From NCBI GenBank assembly GCA_023957315.1, contig JAMLHE010000006.1, positions 1 through 64,000 on the forward strand: a DNA stretch of 64,000 nucleotides, read 5' to 3'. The notes below the pieces were generated by a model. That model ran no database searches. It was not told where the DNA came from and worked only from the letters and a program-made list of their open reading frames with translations. A program made the position numbers and the translations under genes. Of this stretch, positions 10,351 through 19,846 are shown piece by piece. Position 1 is the stretch's first letter. Each line of letters opens with the position of its first letter. This DNA is from Candidatus Kapaibacterium sp. GTDB taxonomy: Bacteria; Bacteroidota; Ignavibacteria; Kapaibacteriales; UBA2268.

Positions 10351-10375
10351 AACGGCGATTTCGCCGTTTTTTTTT
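10351..10375 (+). terminator. Rho-independent terminator after rpsO
   Basis: A GC-rich 7-bp stem (AACGGCG, 10351-10357, with CGCCGTT, 10362-10368), a 4-nt loop and a run of nine Ts starting at the end of the stem lie between rpsO and pnp. It should end or attenuate the nus operon transcript and lower pnp expression relative to rpsO. Confidence 0.88.
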
Positions 10376-10412
10376 CATCCGAACATTATTGTTAAATTAT
10401 AATTGATATATT

Positions 10413-12671
10413 ATGTCAAAAGTTAGCGTATCTTTAGATTTTCACGGCAAGGAATACACCTTAGAAACCGGTCGCTTTGCAAAATTCTCCAACGGGGCTG
10501 TCATGGTTAGTTGCGGGGATACTTATGTATTAGTGACAGTTGTTGCCGCAGATACCCCAAAACTTGATATTGATTTTTTGCCTCTACAAGTCGAATATCG
10601 AGAAAAAACCTCAGCTGCCGGAAAAATTCCCGGTGGTTACATCAAAAGAGAAGGAAGACCGAGCGAAAAGGAGATTTTAACCTCGCGTTTGATAGACAGA
10701 CCAATCAGACCAATGATTACAAAGGGTTGGAATTACGAAACACAAATAATCGCTTCAGTATATTCGGCAGACTCAGACAATGACCCTGATACTTTAGCTG
10801 CAGTTGGCGCTTCAGCAGCTTTGCTTATTTCAAGTATTCCATTCAATGGTCCACTTTCCGAAGTGAGAGTAGGCATGATTGATGGCGAATTTATCGCTAA
10901 TCCAACTTACGAGCAATTACAGGAATCTATTCTTGATATTATCGTGGCAGGTACTGATAATGCGATTTTGATGGTTGAGGGTGAATCTAAAGAAATTAGC
11001 GAAGAAGTATTCGTTCAAGCGCTTGAATATGCCCATAAGGAAATCAAGGTTTTAAATAATTTGCAAAATCAATTATTGGCTCAATATAGCAATGAAAAAC
11101 GCGAAGTTCTTGTTAATGAAATACCTGATGAAGTCTATGACCTCATAGTAAATGAAATAGAAGATGAATTGAATACTTACGTTCACAAAATCACCACCAA
11201 AAGTGAAAGACAAGAACAACGTAGAGCAATCTTTGATAAAGCAGTTTTGAAAATGACTGAGCAATTTGCCGAAAATGAAGAAATTGCTCCTAAAATCGAA
11301 AAATATACTTCAAAAGTCGTTTCGGAACTCGAAAAGAGAATGATGAGATTGATGATTCTTGACGATAAAATTCGTCTTGATGGAAGAGGCACTTCGGATA
11401 TTCGCGCTATTAGTGGCGAAGTCGGATTATTGCCTCGTACTCATGGTTCAGCACTCTTTACTCGTGGCGAAACGCAAAGTTTGACTTCCGTTACTCTCGG
11501 TACTAACCGCGATGAACAAATGATTGACGGCTTGCTTCCGCTCCAATCAGAGCGATTCATGCTTCATTACAATTTCCCGCCTTTTTCAACAGGCGAAGTC
11601 GGAAGAATGTTCGGCACAAGTCGTAGAGAAGTCGGGCATGGAAATTTGGCTTTAAGAGCTTTGAAAGGTATGCTTCCCGATGCTGCAGATTTCCCATACA
11701 CTATGCGCGTAGTTTCCGATATTTTGGAATCTAACGGCTCATCGTCGATGGCAACTGTATGTGCAGGTTCAATGGCACTATTCGAAGCAGGTGTGCCTAT
11801 GAAAAAAGCTGTAGCAGGTATTGCAATGGGCTTGATTAAAGAAGATGACAAAGTAGCTGTACTATCTGATATTCTTGGCGACGAAGATTTCTTGGGCGAT
11901 ATGGACTTCAAAGTCACCGGAACCGAAGACGGAATCACGGCTTGCCAAATGGATATCAAAATCGAAGGTTTATCTCTCGAAATTATGACGACTGCTTTGC
12001 ACCAAGCAAAAATCGGTCGCTTGCATATTTTGAATATCATGAACCAAATCATAGACACTCCAAAAGATGACATTTCGCAATATGCACCAAGATATACATC
12101 TATGACTATCCCACAAGATATGATTGGAGCTGTCATTGGTACCGGTGGCGAAACGATTCGCGGTTTATGCAAGGATTATGGCGTCGAAATCAATATCGAA
12201 GACGACGGGACTGTTTTGATTGCTTCAACAAGCAAAGAAGCAGCAGACCAAGTCGTGGTATTAATTGAAGGATTGGTTTCTAAGCCGAAAGAAGGTGAAA
12301 TTTACCACGCTACAGTTAAGGAAATCAGAGAAGGACTCGGCGCATTTGTCGAAATCCTACCTAAAACACAAGGTTTGCTCCATATTTCACAAATAGCTTA
12401 CGAAAAAGTTGAAAATGTTGCCGACGTATTAACCGTTGGCGATAAAATTGATGTAAAATTACTCGAAATTACTCGCGACGGCAAATTCAGATTGAGTCGC
12501 AAAGCATTGTTGACACCGCCTGAAGGCTATGTCGAACCACCACCGTACAATCGTGACCGCGATAGCAGAGACAGTCGTGGCGGTGATAGAGGTAGAGACA
12601 GTCGTGGCGGCGACAGAGGTAGAGGCGGAGACCGTGACAGAGGCGGCGACCGCGACAGAAACAGAAGATAA
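10413..12671 (+). CDS. pnp: Polyribonucleotide nucleotidyltransferase (PNPase)
   Basis: This 752-residue phosphorolytic 3'-5' exoribonuclease has two RNase PH-like domains (about 1-225 and 320-540) around an alpha-helical segment. A KH domain (DMIGAVIGTGGETIRGLCKD) and an S1 domain (EGEIYHATVKEIREGLGAFV) follow. GRGTSDIRAISGEVGLLPRTHGS lies in the second core. After the S1 domain comes a tail of about 40 residues made almost only of Arg, Asp, Gly and Ser in SRGGDRGR-like repeats. This is probably an RNA-binding or condensate-promoting extension. It ends 8 bp from the convergent alkD-like gene. Confidence 0.96.
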   Translation: MSKVSVSLDFHGKEYTLETGRFAKFSNGAVMVSCGDTYVLVTVVAADTPKLDIDFLPLQVEYREKTSAAGKIPGGYIKREGRPSEKEILTSRLIDRPIRPMITKGWNYETQIIASVYSADSDNDPDTLAAVGASAALLISSIPFNGPLSEVRVGMIDGEFIANPTYEQLQESILDIIVAGTDNAILMVEGESKEISEEVFVQALEYAHKEIKVLNNLQNQLLAQYSNEKREVLVNEIPDEVYDLIVNEIEDELNTYVHKITTKSERQEQRRAIFDKAVLKMTEQFAENEEIAPKIEKYTSKVVSELEKRMMRLMILDDKIRLDGRGTSDIRAISGEVGLLPRTHGSALFTRGETQSLTSVTLGTNRDEQMIDGLLPLQSERFMLHYNFPPFSTGEVGRMFGTSRREVGHGNLALRALKGMLPDAADFPYTMRVVSDILESNGSSSMATVCAGSMALFEAGVPMKKAVAGIAMGLIKEDDKVAVLSDILGDEDFLGDMDFKVTGTEDGITACQMDIKIEGLSLEIMTTALHQAKIGRLHILNIMNQIIDTPKDDISQYAPRYTSMTIPQDMIGAVIGTGGETIRGLCKDYGVEINIEDDGTVLIASTSKEAADQVVVLIEGLVSKPKEGEIYHATVKEIREGLGAFVEILPKTQGLLHISQIAYEKVENVADVLTVGDKIDVKLLEITRDGKFRLSRKALLTPPEGYVEPPPYNRDRDSRDSRGGDRGRDSRGGDRGRGGDRDRGGDRDRNRR

Positions 12672-12679
12672 TTTCAATC

Positions 12680-13348
12680 TTAGAAAGTCTTTTTTTCTAA
12701 TTCCCTTTTAGCATCTTTTGCAATCCACAAAGCAGTTCTGTTTTGTGGATTTTGCTTTATTATCTGGTCTGCGATTTCGATTGATTCATCACACAAAGTC
12801 GCATTGCGTTTGCCAATCTGCCTCAAAGCCCAATTGACCGCTTTGGCAATATGTTTGCGTTCATCAGTGCAATTATCCAATATCATTTGATAATACTGCT
12901 TAAAATCATCGTCTGATAGCTTTTTTAGATGAACTGCAATTATGGCTATGCTTGCAAATGCTGCTCGTTTAACATATAATTTATCGGAATGGACCCAAAT
13001 ATCTATAGCTTCCAAAATATATGGACCTTTTCTAAAATATTTGTTACAAACGCTATCACACACTGCCCAATTATCAAAATCGTTTGCCCAACTGCTCATT
13101 AGTTCAATCGTTGCCAAGCTTGGTTCTGCAACCATTGCCGCAAGCATACGTGCTTCGTGAATTTCGCTCGCCCAGAGCTCTAATGCTAAATCATGGTTTT
13201 TGCCGATTTGTTTTTTCATGTTTTCCAATTCTTTCATAGAAATGCCGAGTATGATTTTTGATTCAATTCCGAATCTTTTCATCCCGGCAATGTTTGTTTC
13301 ATTACGCATAGATTTGAGCAAATCAAGAATTATTTGAGCTTCATGCAT
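12680..13348 (-). CDS. DNA alkylation repair protein, AlkD-like HEAT-repeat family
   Basis: This 222-residue all-helical protein contains the AlkD-family landmarks NWAVCDSVCNKYF, KRAAFASIAIIAVH and KAVNWALRQIGKRN in the right order. Family members are HEAT-like-repeat DNA glycosylases that remove bulky or cationic alkylated bases such as 3- and 7-methylpurines. The conserved Trp and Asp of NWAVCD and the Trp of NWALRQ match the residues that face DNA in AlkD. It is convergent with pnp and divergent from the SpoIIE phosphatase gene. The biochemical activity is inferred only from the family. Confidence 0.82.
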   Translation of the reverse strand: MHEAQIILDLLKSMRNETNIAGMKRFGIESKIILGISMKELENMKKQIGKNHDLALELWASEIHEARMLAAMVAEPSLATIELMSSWANDFDNWAVCDSVCNKYFRKGPYILEAIDIWVHSDKLYVKRAAFASIAIIAVHLKKLSDDDFKQYYQMILDNCTDERKHIAKAVNWALRQIGKRNATLCDESIEIADQIIKQNPQNRTALWIAKDAKRELEKKTF

Positions 13349-13441
13349 ATGTACCTATCCTATTTTTTATTATTTTTAAATAATGATAACTTTTTTGTTT
13401 TGAGAACGTAATTTAACTATTATTAATTTTAAAATCGATAT

Positions 13442-16258
13442 ATGACTTACTGGGACAAAAATCCAAATGTTTTCAAAAATATTATTGCCATAGCTTCATT
13501 GGTGGTAGTGAGTCATATTGTGCTTGTATTTTATTTATTGATTACAAGCACAACCGATGATAATCTTTACACCCAATTAAACGATTTCAATTATACAACA
13601 AAAACCATAATCGGTAAAAATCCTGATAAAGAAAACAAACTTGACACAATAAAACCCGGTCACGTACTGATTGCAATCAATGATTCATCATTAGCACCAC
13701 CAAATTTCAAATATGATGATTATTTTGATAAGATTTCACCAAATTCTACCGTCAGTCTAAAGTTTCGAAATCTTCAAAATCGAAATACATTTACGATTTT
13801 AATTAAAAAGTCTGATATTCCGGAACAATTTACTGTATATGTTCCAATGTCTGCATGGGTGAATTTTGTTGTTGAAGGTGGTGCTTCGGATAGGGCAGGG
13901 CTCAAACAAGGTGACTTGATTATAAGAGTCAACGGCAAAAGTTTCAACGATATCTTCGAAGCAGATAGACTCATGAGACGTATGGGAAGCGGTAAAGAAA
14001 TAATGTATGAAATCTTGCGATATGAAAAAAAGTTTGAAGTAAAGGTTGCACTTTCAAAAATCGGAATAAGTTGGTACTCATTAGTTAGTCTTACTACAAG
14101 CATTCTTACTATTTTCATAGGGTTTTGGATTGGTTTTAACAAACCCAACTTAGTTGCGGGTAGGATGATTTCCATCTCTATTATTTTTGTTGGGATGCTA
14201 TTGTTTCACTTGTTTGTACATTTGCCGAATGACCAAATTTTATTAACCGAAATTGCCTTTTTTGTGACGAATTTTGTATTAATTTTCAGTATCCCATTAT
14301 TCTTTCACACAGCATTGTATTTTCCTTCGGAAAAGCCCCAAATCATCAAAAAGCAAAAGCCAATTTTAGTTGGTTATCTTATGGCGGCGATTTTATTCTC
14401 ATTAGCTTCGATACTTTATTTTTGGAAAATCTTGTCATACATGCCATATTTATTCATGTATGGAGTAACTGCCATTTTGCTGTATTTTATAGTCCTTTTT
14501 ATTTGGAATAGAAAGCATTTCAAGAAAGAAGAAAAACGCAAAAGCCTTTTTATAAGAATAATTATCTTTGCTGTATCATCATTTATGATTTTCGATTTGA
14601 TTATCCAAAATTTTAATTTGATGAGCCGAGAATATGTAACTACAGTTGTTGAATTTCTTCCATTAGTCATATTTATGATTCCTGTTGGGATAGTTTATAC
14701 TATTTGGCGTTACAGACTTTTAGATTTTGATTTCAAATTCAGACGGAATATTATTTTTGCATTCGCCTTGACTCTTGTCAACGTTATGTTTATCGTGATT
14801 CTGGCTGTAATAATTTTCTTTATCACAGGAATTGACATCAAAGTTCCGGAGATTGTTTTTACAGGCACTGCTATCGAAGTTTTAGGAGATAATGAGATCG
14901 GTAGCAATTCAAAACGAATAGAATTTTTTATTTTGTTGGGAGCTTCAGTTATAGCATTTTTCGGAGTATATCAGCTTCGTCTGAATACTTCAATTTGGCT
15001 CAATAAGAAATTTGACCGCCAGACAATTAACTACAAATCGGTTTACTCGCAAATTTTTGAATCTATCGAACCAAGCTCCGGGATTGAAACAATTGCGGAT
15101 ACTTTCATGGCAAATCTTGATAGAGTAATCGGTTTCAAGCGATTTGGTATTATAATTTACGGCACTGACCAGTTCATCCGTTATCAGAATTATGGCGGAT
15201 TTGACGGTATTGAATTGGAGAACTTCAACAAATCACTTTCGCGACGGTTCACTTTTTATTTGAAGGAATTCAACGGAGTTTTTTCATCTGACTATTTGCC
15301 GGATGGCATCAAGGAAGTTTATTATAAATTTGAAATCGAAAATTTGGTACCAATCAAGACTCGCGACCAATTCAATGGTGTAATATTATTAGGCGAGAAA
15401 TTATCCGAAACAGGATTGACTCATGACGAAATTGATTTGCTCAAATCTATTGCCAATCAAGCTTCTGTCACTATCAACAACTCTTTGCTATACGAAAAAC
15501 TGTCGCAACAGGAACGAATCAGACACGAACTCGAATTTGCCAGAGAAATCCAAACAGCTTCTTTGCCTTCCAAAGCTCCTGATTTAGAGGGATTTGATAT
15601 TTTTGGGGTTTCAATTCCGGCATTAGAAGTTGGTGGAGATTTTTATGATTACTTAGGTAGCAAAGACGGCAAATCGCAAACTTTCATCATAGGCGACGTT
15701 AGCGGCAAAGGAACCTCAGCAGCCTTATATATGTCCAAAATTCAAGGTGTAATTCGTACTTTAAATGTTTTCGACCTTTCGCCACGCAATCTTATGATTT
15801 ATGCCAATACTCAGCTTCATAGAAAGATTGATAAAAGCTTTTTCGTGACTGCACTTACTGCAAAACTGAACACTTCCGATATGACTTTGAAGATTGTCAG
15901 AGCAGGGCATAATCCGCTCTTATACTTTGATTCAACTACCGGAAAGGCTGAAGTAATCAAGCCAATTGGTATGGGATTAGGTTTGACCGATTCAGATACT
16001 TTTGCTTCAAATCTTGAAGAGTACCATAGAAAAATTAACAAAGGCGATGTCATACTTTTATATACTGATGGAATTACCGATAGTCGTAATAATGAAAATG
16101 ATGAATATGGTGATGAAAGGCTGTCTGACGTGCTTTTGGCAAATTCACATTTATCATCACTTGAAATAAAAGATGCGATTTTCGATGATATTAGTAATTA
16201 TACAAACGGCACAATGCAATTTGATGATATGACATTGTTGATTGTTAAAATCTTATAA
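13442..16258 (+). CDS. PDZ-membrane-GAF-SpoIIE protein phosphatase (RsbU-like signalling protein)
   Basis: This 938-residue multidomain sensor begins with one membrane segment (about 12-35). A PDZ domain follows (about 130-205, GGASDRAGLKQGDLIIRVNG), then a block of about seven hydrophobic segments (about 210-465), a GAF-like domain (about 535-680) and a C-terminal SpoIIE/PP2C phosphatase (about 700-938). The phosphatase metal site is visible in VGGDFYDYLG, GDVSGKGTSAALYMSK, AGHNPLLYFD and YTDGITDSRN. Such enzymes dephosphorylate anti-anti-sigma factors in partner-switching pathways. No anti-sigma kinase or STAS partner is next to it. Its 3' end overlaps the convergent DUF5683 gene by 14 bp. 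Confidence 0.88.
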   Translation: MTYWDKNPNVFKNIIAIASLVVVSHIVLVFYLLITSTTDDNLYTQLNDFNYTTKTIIGKNPDKENKLDTIKPGHVLIAINDSSLAPPNFKYDDYFDKISPNSTVSLKFRNLQNRNTFTILIKKSDIPEQFTVYVPMSAWVNFVVEGGASDRAGLKQGDLIIRVNGKSFNDIFEADRLMRRMGSGKEIMYEILRYEKKFEVKVALSKIGISWYSLVSLTTSILTIFIGFWIGFNKPNLVAGRMISISIIFVGMLLFHLFVHLPNDQILLTEIAFFVTNFVLIFSIPLFFHTALYFPSEKPQIIKKQKPILVGYLMAAILFSLASILYFWKILSYMPYLFMYGVTAILLYFIVLFIWNRKHFKKEEKRKSLFIRIIIFAVSSFMIFDLIIQNFNLMSREYVTTVVEFLPLVIFMIPVGIVYTIWRYRLLDFDFKFRRNIIFAFALTLVNVMFIVILAVIIFFITGIDIKVPEIVFTGTAIEVLGDNEIGSNSKRIEFFILLGASVIAFFGVYQLRLNTSIWLNKKFDRQTINYKSVYSQIFESIEPSSGIETIADTFMANLDRVIGFKRFGIIIYGTDQFIRYQNYGGFDGIELENFNKSLSRRFTFYLKEFNGVFSSDYLPDGIKEVYYKFEIENLVPIKTRDQFNGVILLGEKLSETGLTHDEIDLLKSIANQASVTINNSLLYEKLSQQERIRHELEFAREIQTASLPSKAPDLEGFDIFGVSIPALEVGGDFYDYLGSKDGKSQTFIIGDVSGKGTSAALYMSKIQGVIRTLNVFDLSPRNLMIYANTQLHRKIDKSFFVTALTAKLNTSDMTLKIVRAGHNPLLYFDSTTGKAEVIKPIGMGLGLTDSDTFASNLEEYHRKINKGDVILLYTDGITDSRNNENDEYGDERLSDVLLANSHLSSLEIKDAIFDDISNYTNGTMQFDDMTLLIVKIL

Positions 16259-16808
16259 AAATAGCTAATCTGGGATTAAGAGAATGGGGGATAAAGCCAA
16301 TGCTCAGGTTTTCTTCTACTTCAAAGTCAAATAAATGTGCTCCAACGTATGCATCAACTGCTGCTAAGACATAAACACCGATTAGGTAAAATCCGCTCAT
16401 ATCGCGGTTATCCCTGAAATATTCCCTGCGGAGCAAAGTGATTTCGTATTCAGGGTTATTTTTCTCCATTCCATCAAGTATTTCAGCATAATTACTAAAC
16501 TCAATTTGGTTGTAAACAATCGAAGCATATAGCCCGAGTGCCCCTGCCAAAAATATAGGAGCTTTCCAGTAGCTTTCGACATAATATTGTCCCCACCCGG
16601 GTAATATCAACGAGCGATATATTGCACCGGATGGGGATTTTGTCATTTCAAATTTTGACTTTTTTACCGTACTTTCTACTTTTGCCGTATCAATTTCATC
16701 TTGCGAATAACAAAATGCAATATTTGCAATGAATATGAATGAAATCAACAATATTTTGTAGTAAGTATTCAATCTTTTTATCAGATTAATAAACTGCAAT
16801 TGCTTCAA
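16245..16808 (-). CDS. DUF5683-type membrane protein
   Basis: This protein of up to 187 residues has an N-terminal signal or membrane segment ([19 protein letters not shown]). The motif [20 protein letters not shown] and later hydrophobic segments (about 85-105 and 140-160) are typical of DUF5683 proteins. These are common in FCB bacteria but have no known function. The ATG at 16808 lies inside the end of ridA. A TTG at 16772 (LNTYYKILL) would remove the overlap and still keep the signal segment. It is the last gene of the gcvPA-divIC-ROK-ridA run. Confidence 0.7.
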   Translation of the reverse strand: MKQLQFINLIKRLNTYYKILLISFIFIANIAFCYSQDEIDTAKVESTVKKSKFEMTKSPSGAIYRSLILPGWGQYYVESYWKAPIFLAGALGLYASIVYNQIEFSNYAEILDGMEKNNPEYEITLLRREYFRDNRDMSGFYLIGVYVLAAVDAYVGAHLFDFEVEENLSIGFIPHSLNPRLAIFIRF

Positions 16809-17163
16809 TTTCTACCAAAACGTCTTTTGGGAGACGTGCTACTTCATAGGCTGCACGAGCGGGTTTGCTTGTTTCAAAAAATTGGTTGTAGATTTCGTTC
16901 ATCTGAGCGAAATGTTCCATGTTTTTGAGCAAAACAGTTGTTTTTACTACATTTTCCAATGTCAAACCAACTGACTCCAAAATGGCTGCAATATTCCTGA
17001 TTGATTGTTGAGTTTGGATAGTAATACCCTCGCCGACTAATTGTCCTTCAGGAGTAAACGGTATTTGACCTGAGATGAAAATAAATTTTCCTTCCGCTCT
17101 GACAGCTTGTGAATATGGTCCGATTGGAGCGGGAGCGTTTTTTGTTAAAATCTGTTCTTTCAT
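16786..17163 (-). CDS. ridA: RidA family reactive intermediate/imine deaminase
   Basis: This 125-residue protein of the RidA/YjgF/UK114 family has [27 protein letters not shown] and, near the C-terminus, [22 protein letters not shown]. The arginine of the ARAAYEV segment, in the position of R105 of Salmonella RidA, marks the active deaminase subgroup. These trimers hydrolyse enamine/imine products of PLP enzymes to ketoacids. Its start overlaps the ROK kinase stop by 4 bp, so the two are translationally coupled. Nearness to a PLP enzyme gene (gcvPA) fits the role. Confidence 0.93.
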   Translation of the reverse strand: MKEQILTKNAPAPIGPYSQAVRAEGKFIFISGQIPFTPEGQLVGEGITIQTQQSIRNIAAILESVGLTLENVVKTTVLLKNMEHFAQMNEIYNQFFETSKPARAAYEVARLPKDVLVEIEAIAVY

Positions 17164-18083
17164 ATTTTTTCCTTTTGTTTAATGGATAACAATTTTGATT
17201 TTGCACAATAAGCAGCACCATAGATGCCGGAATCCTCATTATGCTTGGCTCTTTTTATAGAGATTAATTCCTTATTTCCATACATTACACGTTTGTTGAC
17301 GTATTTTGTGGTTTTTTGTAATAAATAATTTGAATTTGAAATTCCGCCACCGATGACAATTTTGCAAATATTCAGGGCATGAATTATGGATATAATTCCC
17401 GAGGCAAGGTGAAATGCTGTATGGTCGAGAGTTTTGACAGCAATCGCATCGCCATTTTCTGCCAATTTTGAAATATCTTTAACGCCAATTGCTTCGTTTG
17501 AGCCGGTGAGTGAGTTGTAGAAATCAACTATTCCTTGCTTGCCGCATTTTGATTCAAGAGTACCAATTCTATATACGTCAGAATTTTCGTCGAATTTGCT
17601 GTCAATAATTATATGCCCGATTTCTCCTGCGAAACCGGCGTCCCCATGGAATGGTTTCCCTTCAATAATTATTGAACCGCCAACTCCGGTGCCAATTGTA
17701 AGATAAACAAAGTTGTCAATGTTTTCCTCAGATTGACCGATTAGTTCGCTCATAGCTGCCATATTAGCATCATTTTCGATTACAGCGGGAACAGTTAATT
17801 TATTCAGCAAATTTTCAGCAAGATTGACGCCCTCGAGGAATTTCAAATTTGGAGATTTTTCCAAAATGAAATCTTTTGATAACAATCCCGGAATACCGAT
17901 TCCTATTGCTTCAACGCTATAAGCATCGGAGATAGTAGAAATATCCTGGTTCAAAAACTCGAAAAATTTTGAGGAATCATCAAATGAATTGCTTGGGAAG
18001 GAATAATTTTTGATTAGAGACAATTCGGTATCGAATAAGCCGACTTTAATAGATGTACCGCCAATATCAATCCCGAGCAACAT
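17160..18083 (-). CDS. ROK family sugar kinase (glucokinase-like) lacking the zinc-site cysteines
   Basis: This 307-residue ROK-family protein has the ATP-binding [15 protein letters not shown], the catalytic [12 protein letters not shown] aspartate, [13 protein letters not shown], and [10 protein letters not shown] with the histidine that normally ligates zinc. The usual CxCGxxGC zinc motif is replaced by SKCGKQGI, leaving one of three cysteines. The enzyme therefore probably folds without the structural zinc, as some ROK proteins do. It could phosphorylate glucose or an N-acetylated hexosamine, and the substrate cannot be told from sequence. Neighbours for hexose phosphate isomerisation and GDP-mannose synthesis lie upstream on the same strand. 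Confidence 0.83.
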   Translation of the reverse strand: MLLGIDIGGTSIKVGLFDTELSLIKNYSFPSNSFDDSSKFFEFLNQDISTISDAYSVEAIGIGIPGLLSKDFILEKSPNLKFLEGVNLAENLLNKLTVPAVIENDANMAAMSELIGQSEENIDNFVYLTIGTGVGGSIIIEGKPFHGDAGFAGEIGHIIIDSKFDENSDVYRIGTLESKCGKQGIVDFYNSLTGSNEAIGVKDISKLAENGDAIAVKTLDHTAFHLASGIISIIHALNICKIVIGGGISNSNYLLQKTTKYVNKRVMYGNKELISIKRAKHNEDSGIYGAAYCAKSKLLSIKQKEKI

Positions 18084-18085
18084 AT

Positions 18086-18403
18086 CTATTTGCCTTCGTT
18101 GTCTTGTATAACGAAAACTGTTTCGTTACGTTTTTTCATGCCGTATTTTTCGCGGGCAACTTTTTCGATAGTTGTAGTATCAGTCTTGAGCATCTCGATT
18201 TCGTCTAAGAGCATTTCGTTGCTATCCTTCAATGCAATGATTTCGCGTTCGAGACTCTTTGTTTCGTATTCTAATGTAAATCTGTTCCAAAGCCCGTAAT
18301 CGGATATTGTCACAATCAATGCAATTGACAAAATGGCAGAAACGCCGATAATTGTCCATCGGCGTTTCTTGTAAAAATTTATATCCGTGAAGCTGAATTT
18401 CAT
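18086..18403 (-). CDS. Septum formation initiator family protein (DivIC/FtsB-like)
   Basis: This 105-residue small bitopic protein has a basic cytoplasmic N-terminus, one membrane segment (about residues 16-35) and a periplasmic coiled coil (SLEREIIALKDSNEMLLDEI). It ends in EKVAREKYGMKKRNETVFVI, the C-terminal signature of the DivIC/FtsB family. These proteins join FtsL and FtsQ/DivIB in the divisome. Its ATG overlaps the gcvPA stop codon by one base (TAATG), so it is probably co-translated. Pairing with gcvPA has no obvious functional logic. Confidence 0.86.
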   Translation of the reverse strand: MKFSFTDINFYKKRRWTIIGVSAILSIALIVTISDYGLWNRFTLEYETKSLEREIIALKDSNEMLLDEIEMLKTDTTTIEKVAREKYGMKKRNETVFVIQDNEGK

Positions 18404-19743
18404 TAAACTTGGTATTTCTTCAAAAATTCTACTAATTTGTCCAATTCTTCTTTCGTTCTCTTTTCGGTAACAGCTATCATCAATCCTTTTCGTTCAGGCA
18501 TAAAGCGTGAAATGTCCAAACCGGCGATTAAACCTTCGGGAAGTCCCTCGGAAATTATAGTTGATGCATCAACAGGAGTTTCAACCACAAATTCGTTAAA
18601 AAATGGTAAAGTGTTAATAAGATTGAAGCCATTAATTTGACTAATTTGTTCAGCCAAATAATGAGCACGATGGAAACTTTGTTCCGCCACTTCCTTGATG
18701 CCGGATTTGCCCATTGTGGTCATATAAACTGTGGCTGCAAGCATAAACAAGCCTTGATTTGTACAAATGTTCGAAGTTGCTTTTTCGCGTTTGATTTGTT
18801 GTTCGCGAGTTTGCAAAGTCAATACGAAACAACGAGTGCCTTCCGAATCTTGTGTGATTCCTGATAATCTGCCGGGAATTTTGCGTACAAATTCTTGCTT
18901 GCAAGCAAACAATCCTAAGTATGGTCCGCCGTAGCTAAGTGAGATACCTAAAGATTGACCTTCGCCAACTACAATATCTGCATTATACTTGCCCGGTGCT
19001 TCAAGTACACCGAGAGCAATCGGGTTTGTGACTACTATAAACAAAGCTTTTTTTGAATGAGCGATTTTTTCGATAGCGTAAACATCTTCGATATTTCCGA
19101 GGAAATTTGGTGTTTGAACTATGACGCCTGAAACATCGTCAGTCATAGCCGCTGCCAAAGCGTCCAAATCAGCCGAACCATCACTTTTGATAAATGATTC
19201 GTAAGTGAATTCTCTGCCTGCTGTGATTGTTTTTGTAGCTTCGATGTAGCTCGGATGCACAGTTCCGGCAAATAAGAATTTCGATTTTCTATTGTGGGCA
19301 TTGGACATCAAACATGCTTCTGCCAAAGCGCTTCCGCCATCATAAAGCGAAGCATTAGCCACGTCCATTCCTGTGATTTCGCAAATCATGGATTGGAATT
19401 CATACATTACTTGCAAAGTGCCTTGCGAAACTTCAGCTTGATAGGGAGTGTAAGCTGTTTTGAATTCCGGTTTTTGTAGTACCGAACCAACAATTGACGG
19501 TACGTAATGGTCGTATGCACCACCGCCAATATAGCAAATATGCGATACTGCCGAAATGTTACGGCTTGCGTATTTGTCCATCAATTTGAATGCTTCCAAC
19601 TCAGAAAGGCGGCTTTCCAAATTCAAGGGTTCGGTTATTTTAAATTTGCTTGGTATATTTGCAATCAAGTCATCAAATTTTTCCACACCGATGGTTTTCA
19701 ACATTTCAGCTCTTTCGGAATCGGTGTTTGGTACGAATGTCAT
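18403..19743 (-). CDS. gcvPA: Glycine dehydrogenase (decarboxylating) subunit 1
   Basis: This is the alpha half of the split P-protein of the glycine cleavage system. About 446 residues with ICYIGGGAYDHYVPSIV, YTPYQAEVSQGTLQVMYEFQ, NASLYDGGSALAEA and SLSYGGPYLGLFAC match GcvPA throughout. With GcvPB it decarboxylates glycine and loads the aminomethyl group on H-protein. The frame is open to 19797, but the ATG at 19743 is chosen. It is preceded by AGGAG at good spacing and gives the family N-terminus MTFVPNTDSERAEML. The PLP-binding lysine lies in the beta subunit, which is not in this window. Confidence 0.94.
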   Translation of the reverse strand: MTFVPNTDSERAEMLKTIGVEKFDDLIANIPSKFKITEPLNLESRLSELEAFKLMDKYASRNISAVSHICYIGGGAYDHYVPSIVGSVLQKPEFKTAYTPYQAEVSQGTLQVMYEFQSMICEITGMDVANASLYDGGSALAEACLMSNAHNRKSKFLFAGTVHPSYIEATKTITAGREFTYESFIKSDGSADLDALAAAMTDDVSGVIVQTPNFLGNIEDVYAIEKIAHSKKALFIVVTNPIALGVLEAPGKYNADIVVGEGQSLGISLSYGGPYLGLFACKQEFVRKIPGRLSGITQDSEGTRCFVLTLQTREQQIKREKATSNICTNQGLFMLAATVYMTTMGKSGIKEVAEQSFHRAHYLAEQISQINGFNLINTLPFFNEFVVETPVDASTIISEGLPEGLIAGLDISRFMPERKGLMIAVTEKRTKEELDKLVEFLKKYQV

Positions 19744-19846
19744 TGTTACTCCTAACTTTGATATTTTTTTTAAAAATTGAAAAATGTTATCATACAAAAT
19801 TACTGCTATTTACAATGATAACAAAAAATATCTTGAAAATGGTTTA

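Noticed and set aside
11567..12172. 201-codon minus-strand ORF inside pnp
   Set aside because: It mirrors the strongly conserved PNPase frame, has no family resemblance and no start context, so it is a codon-bias shadow.
19744..19846. Glycine riboswitch before gcvPA
   Set aside because: The 103-bp spacer shows no tandem aptamer-like conserved blocks and is too short for a typical glycine riboswitch with its expression platform.
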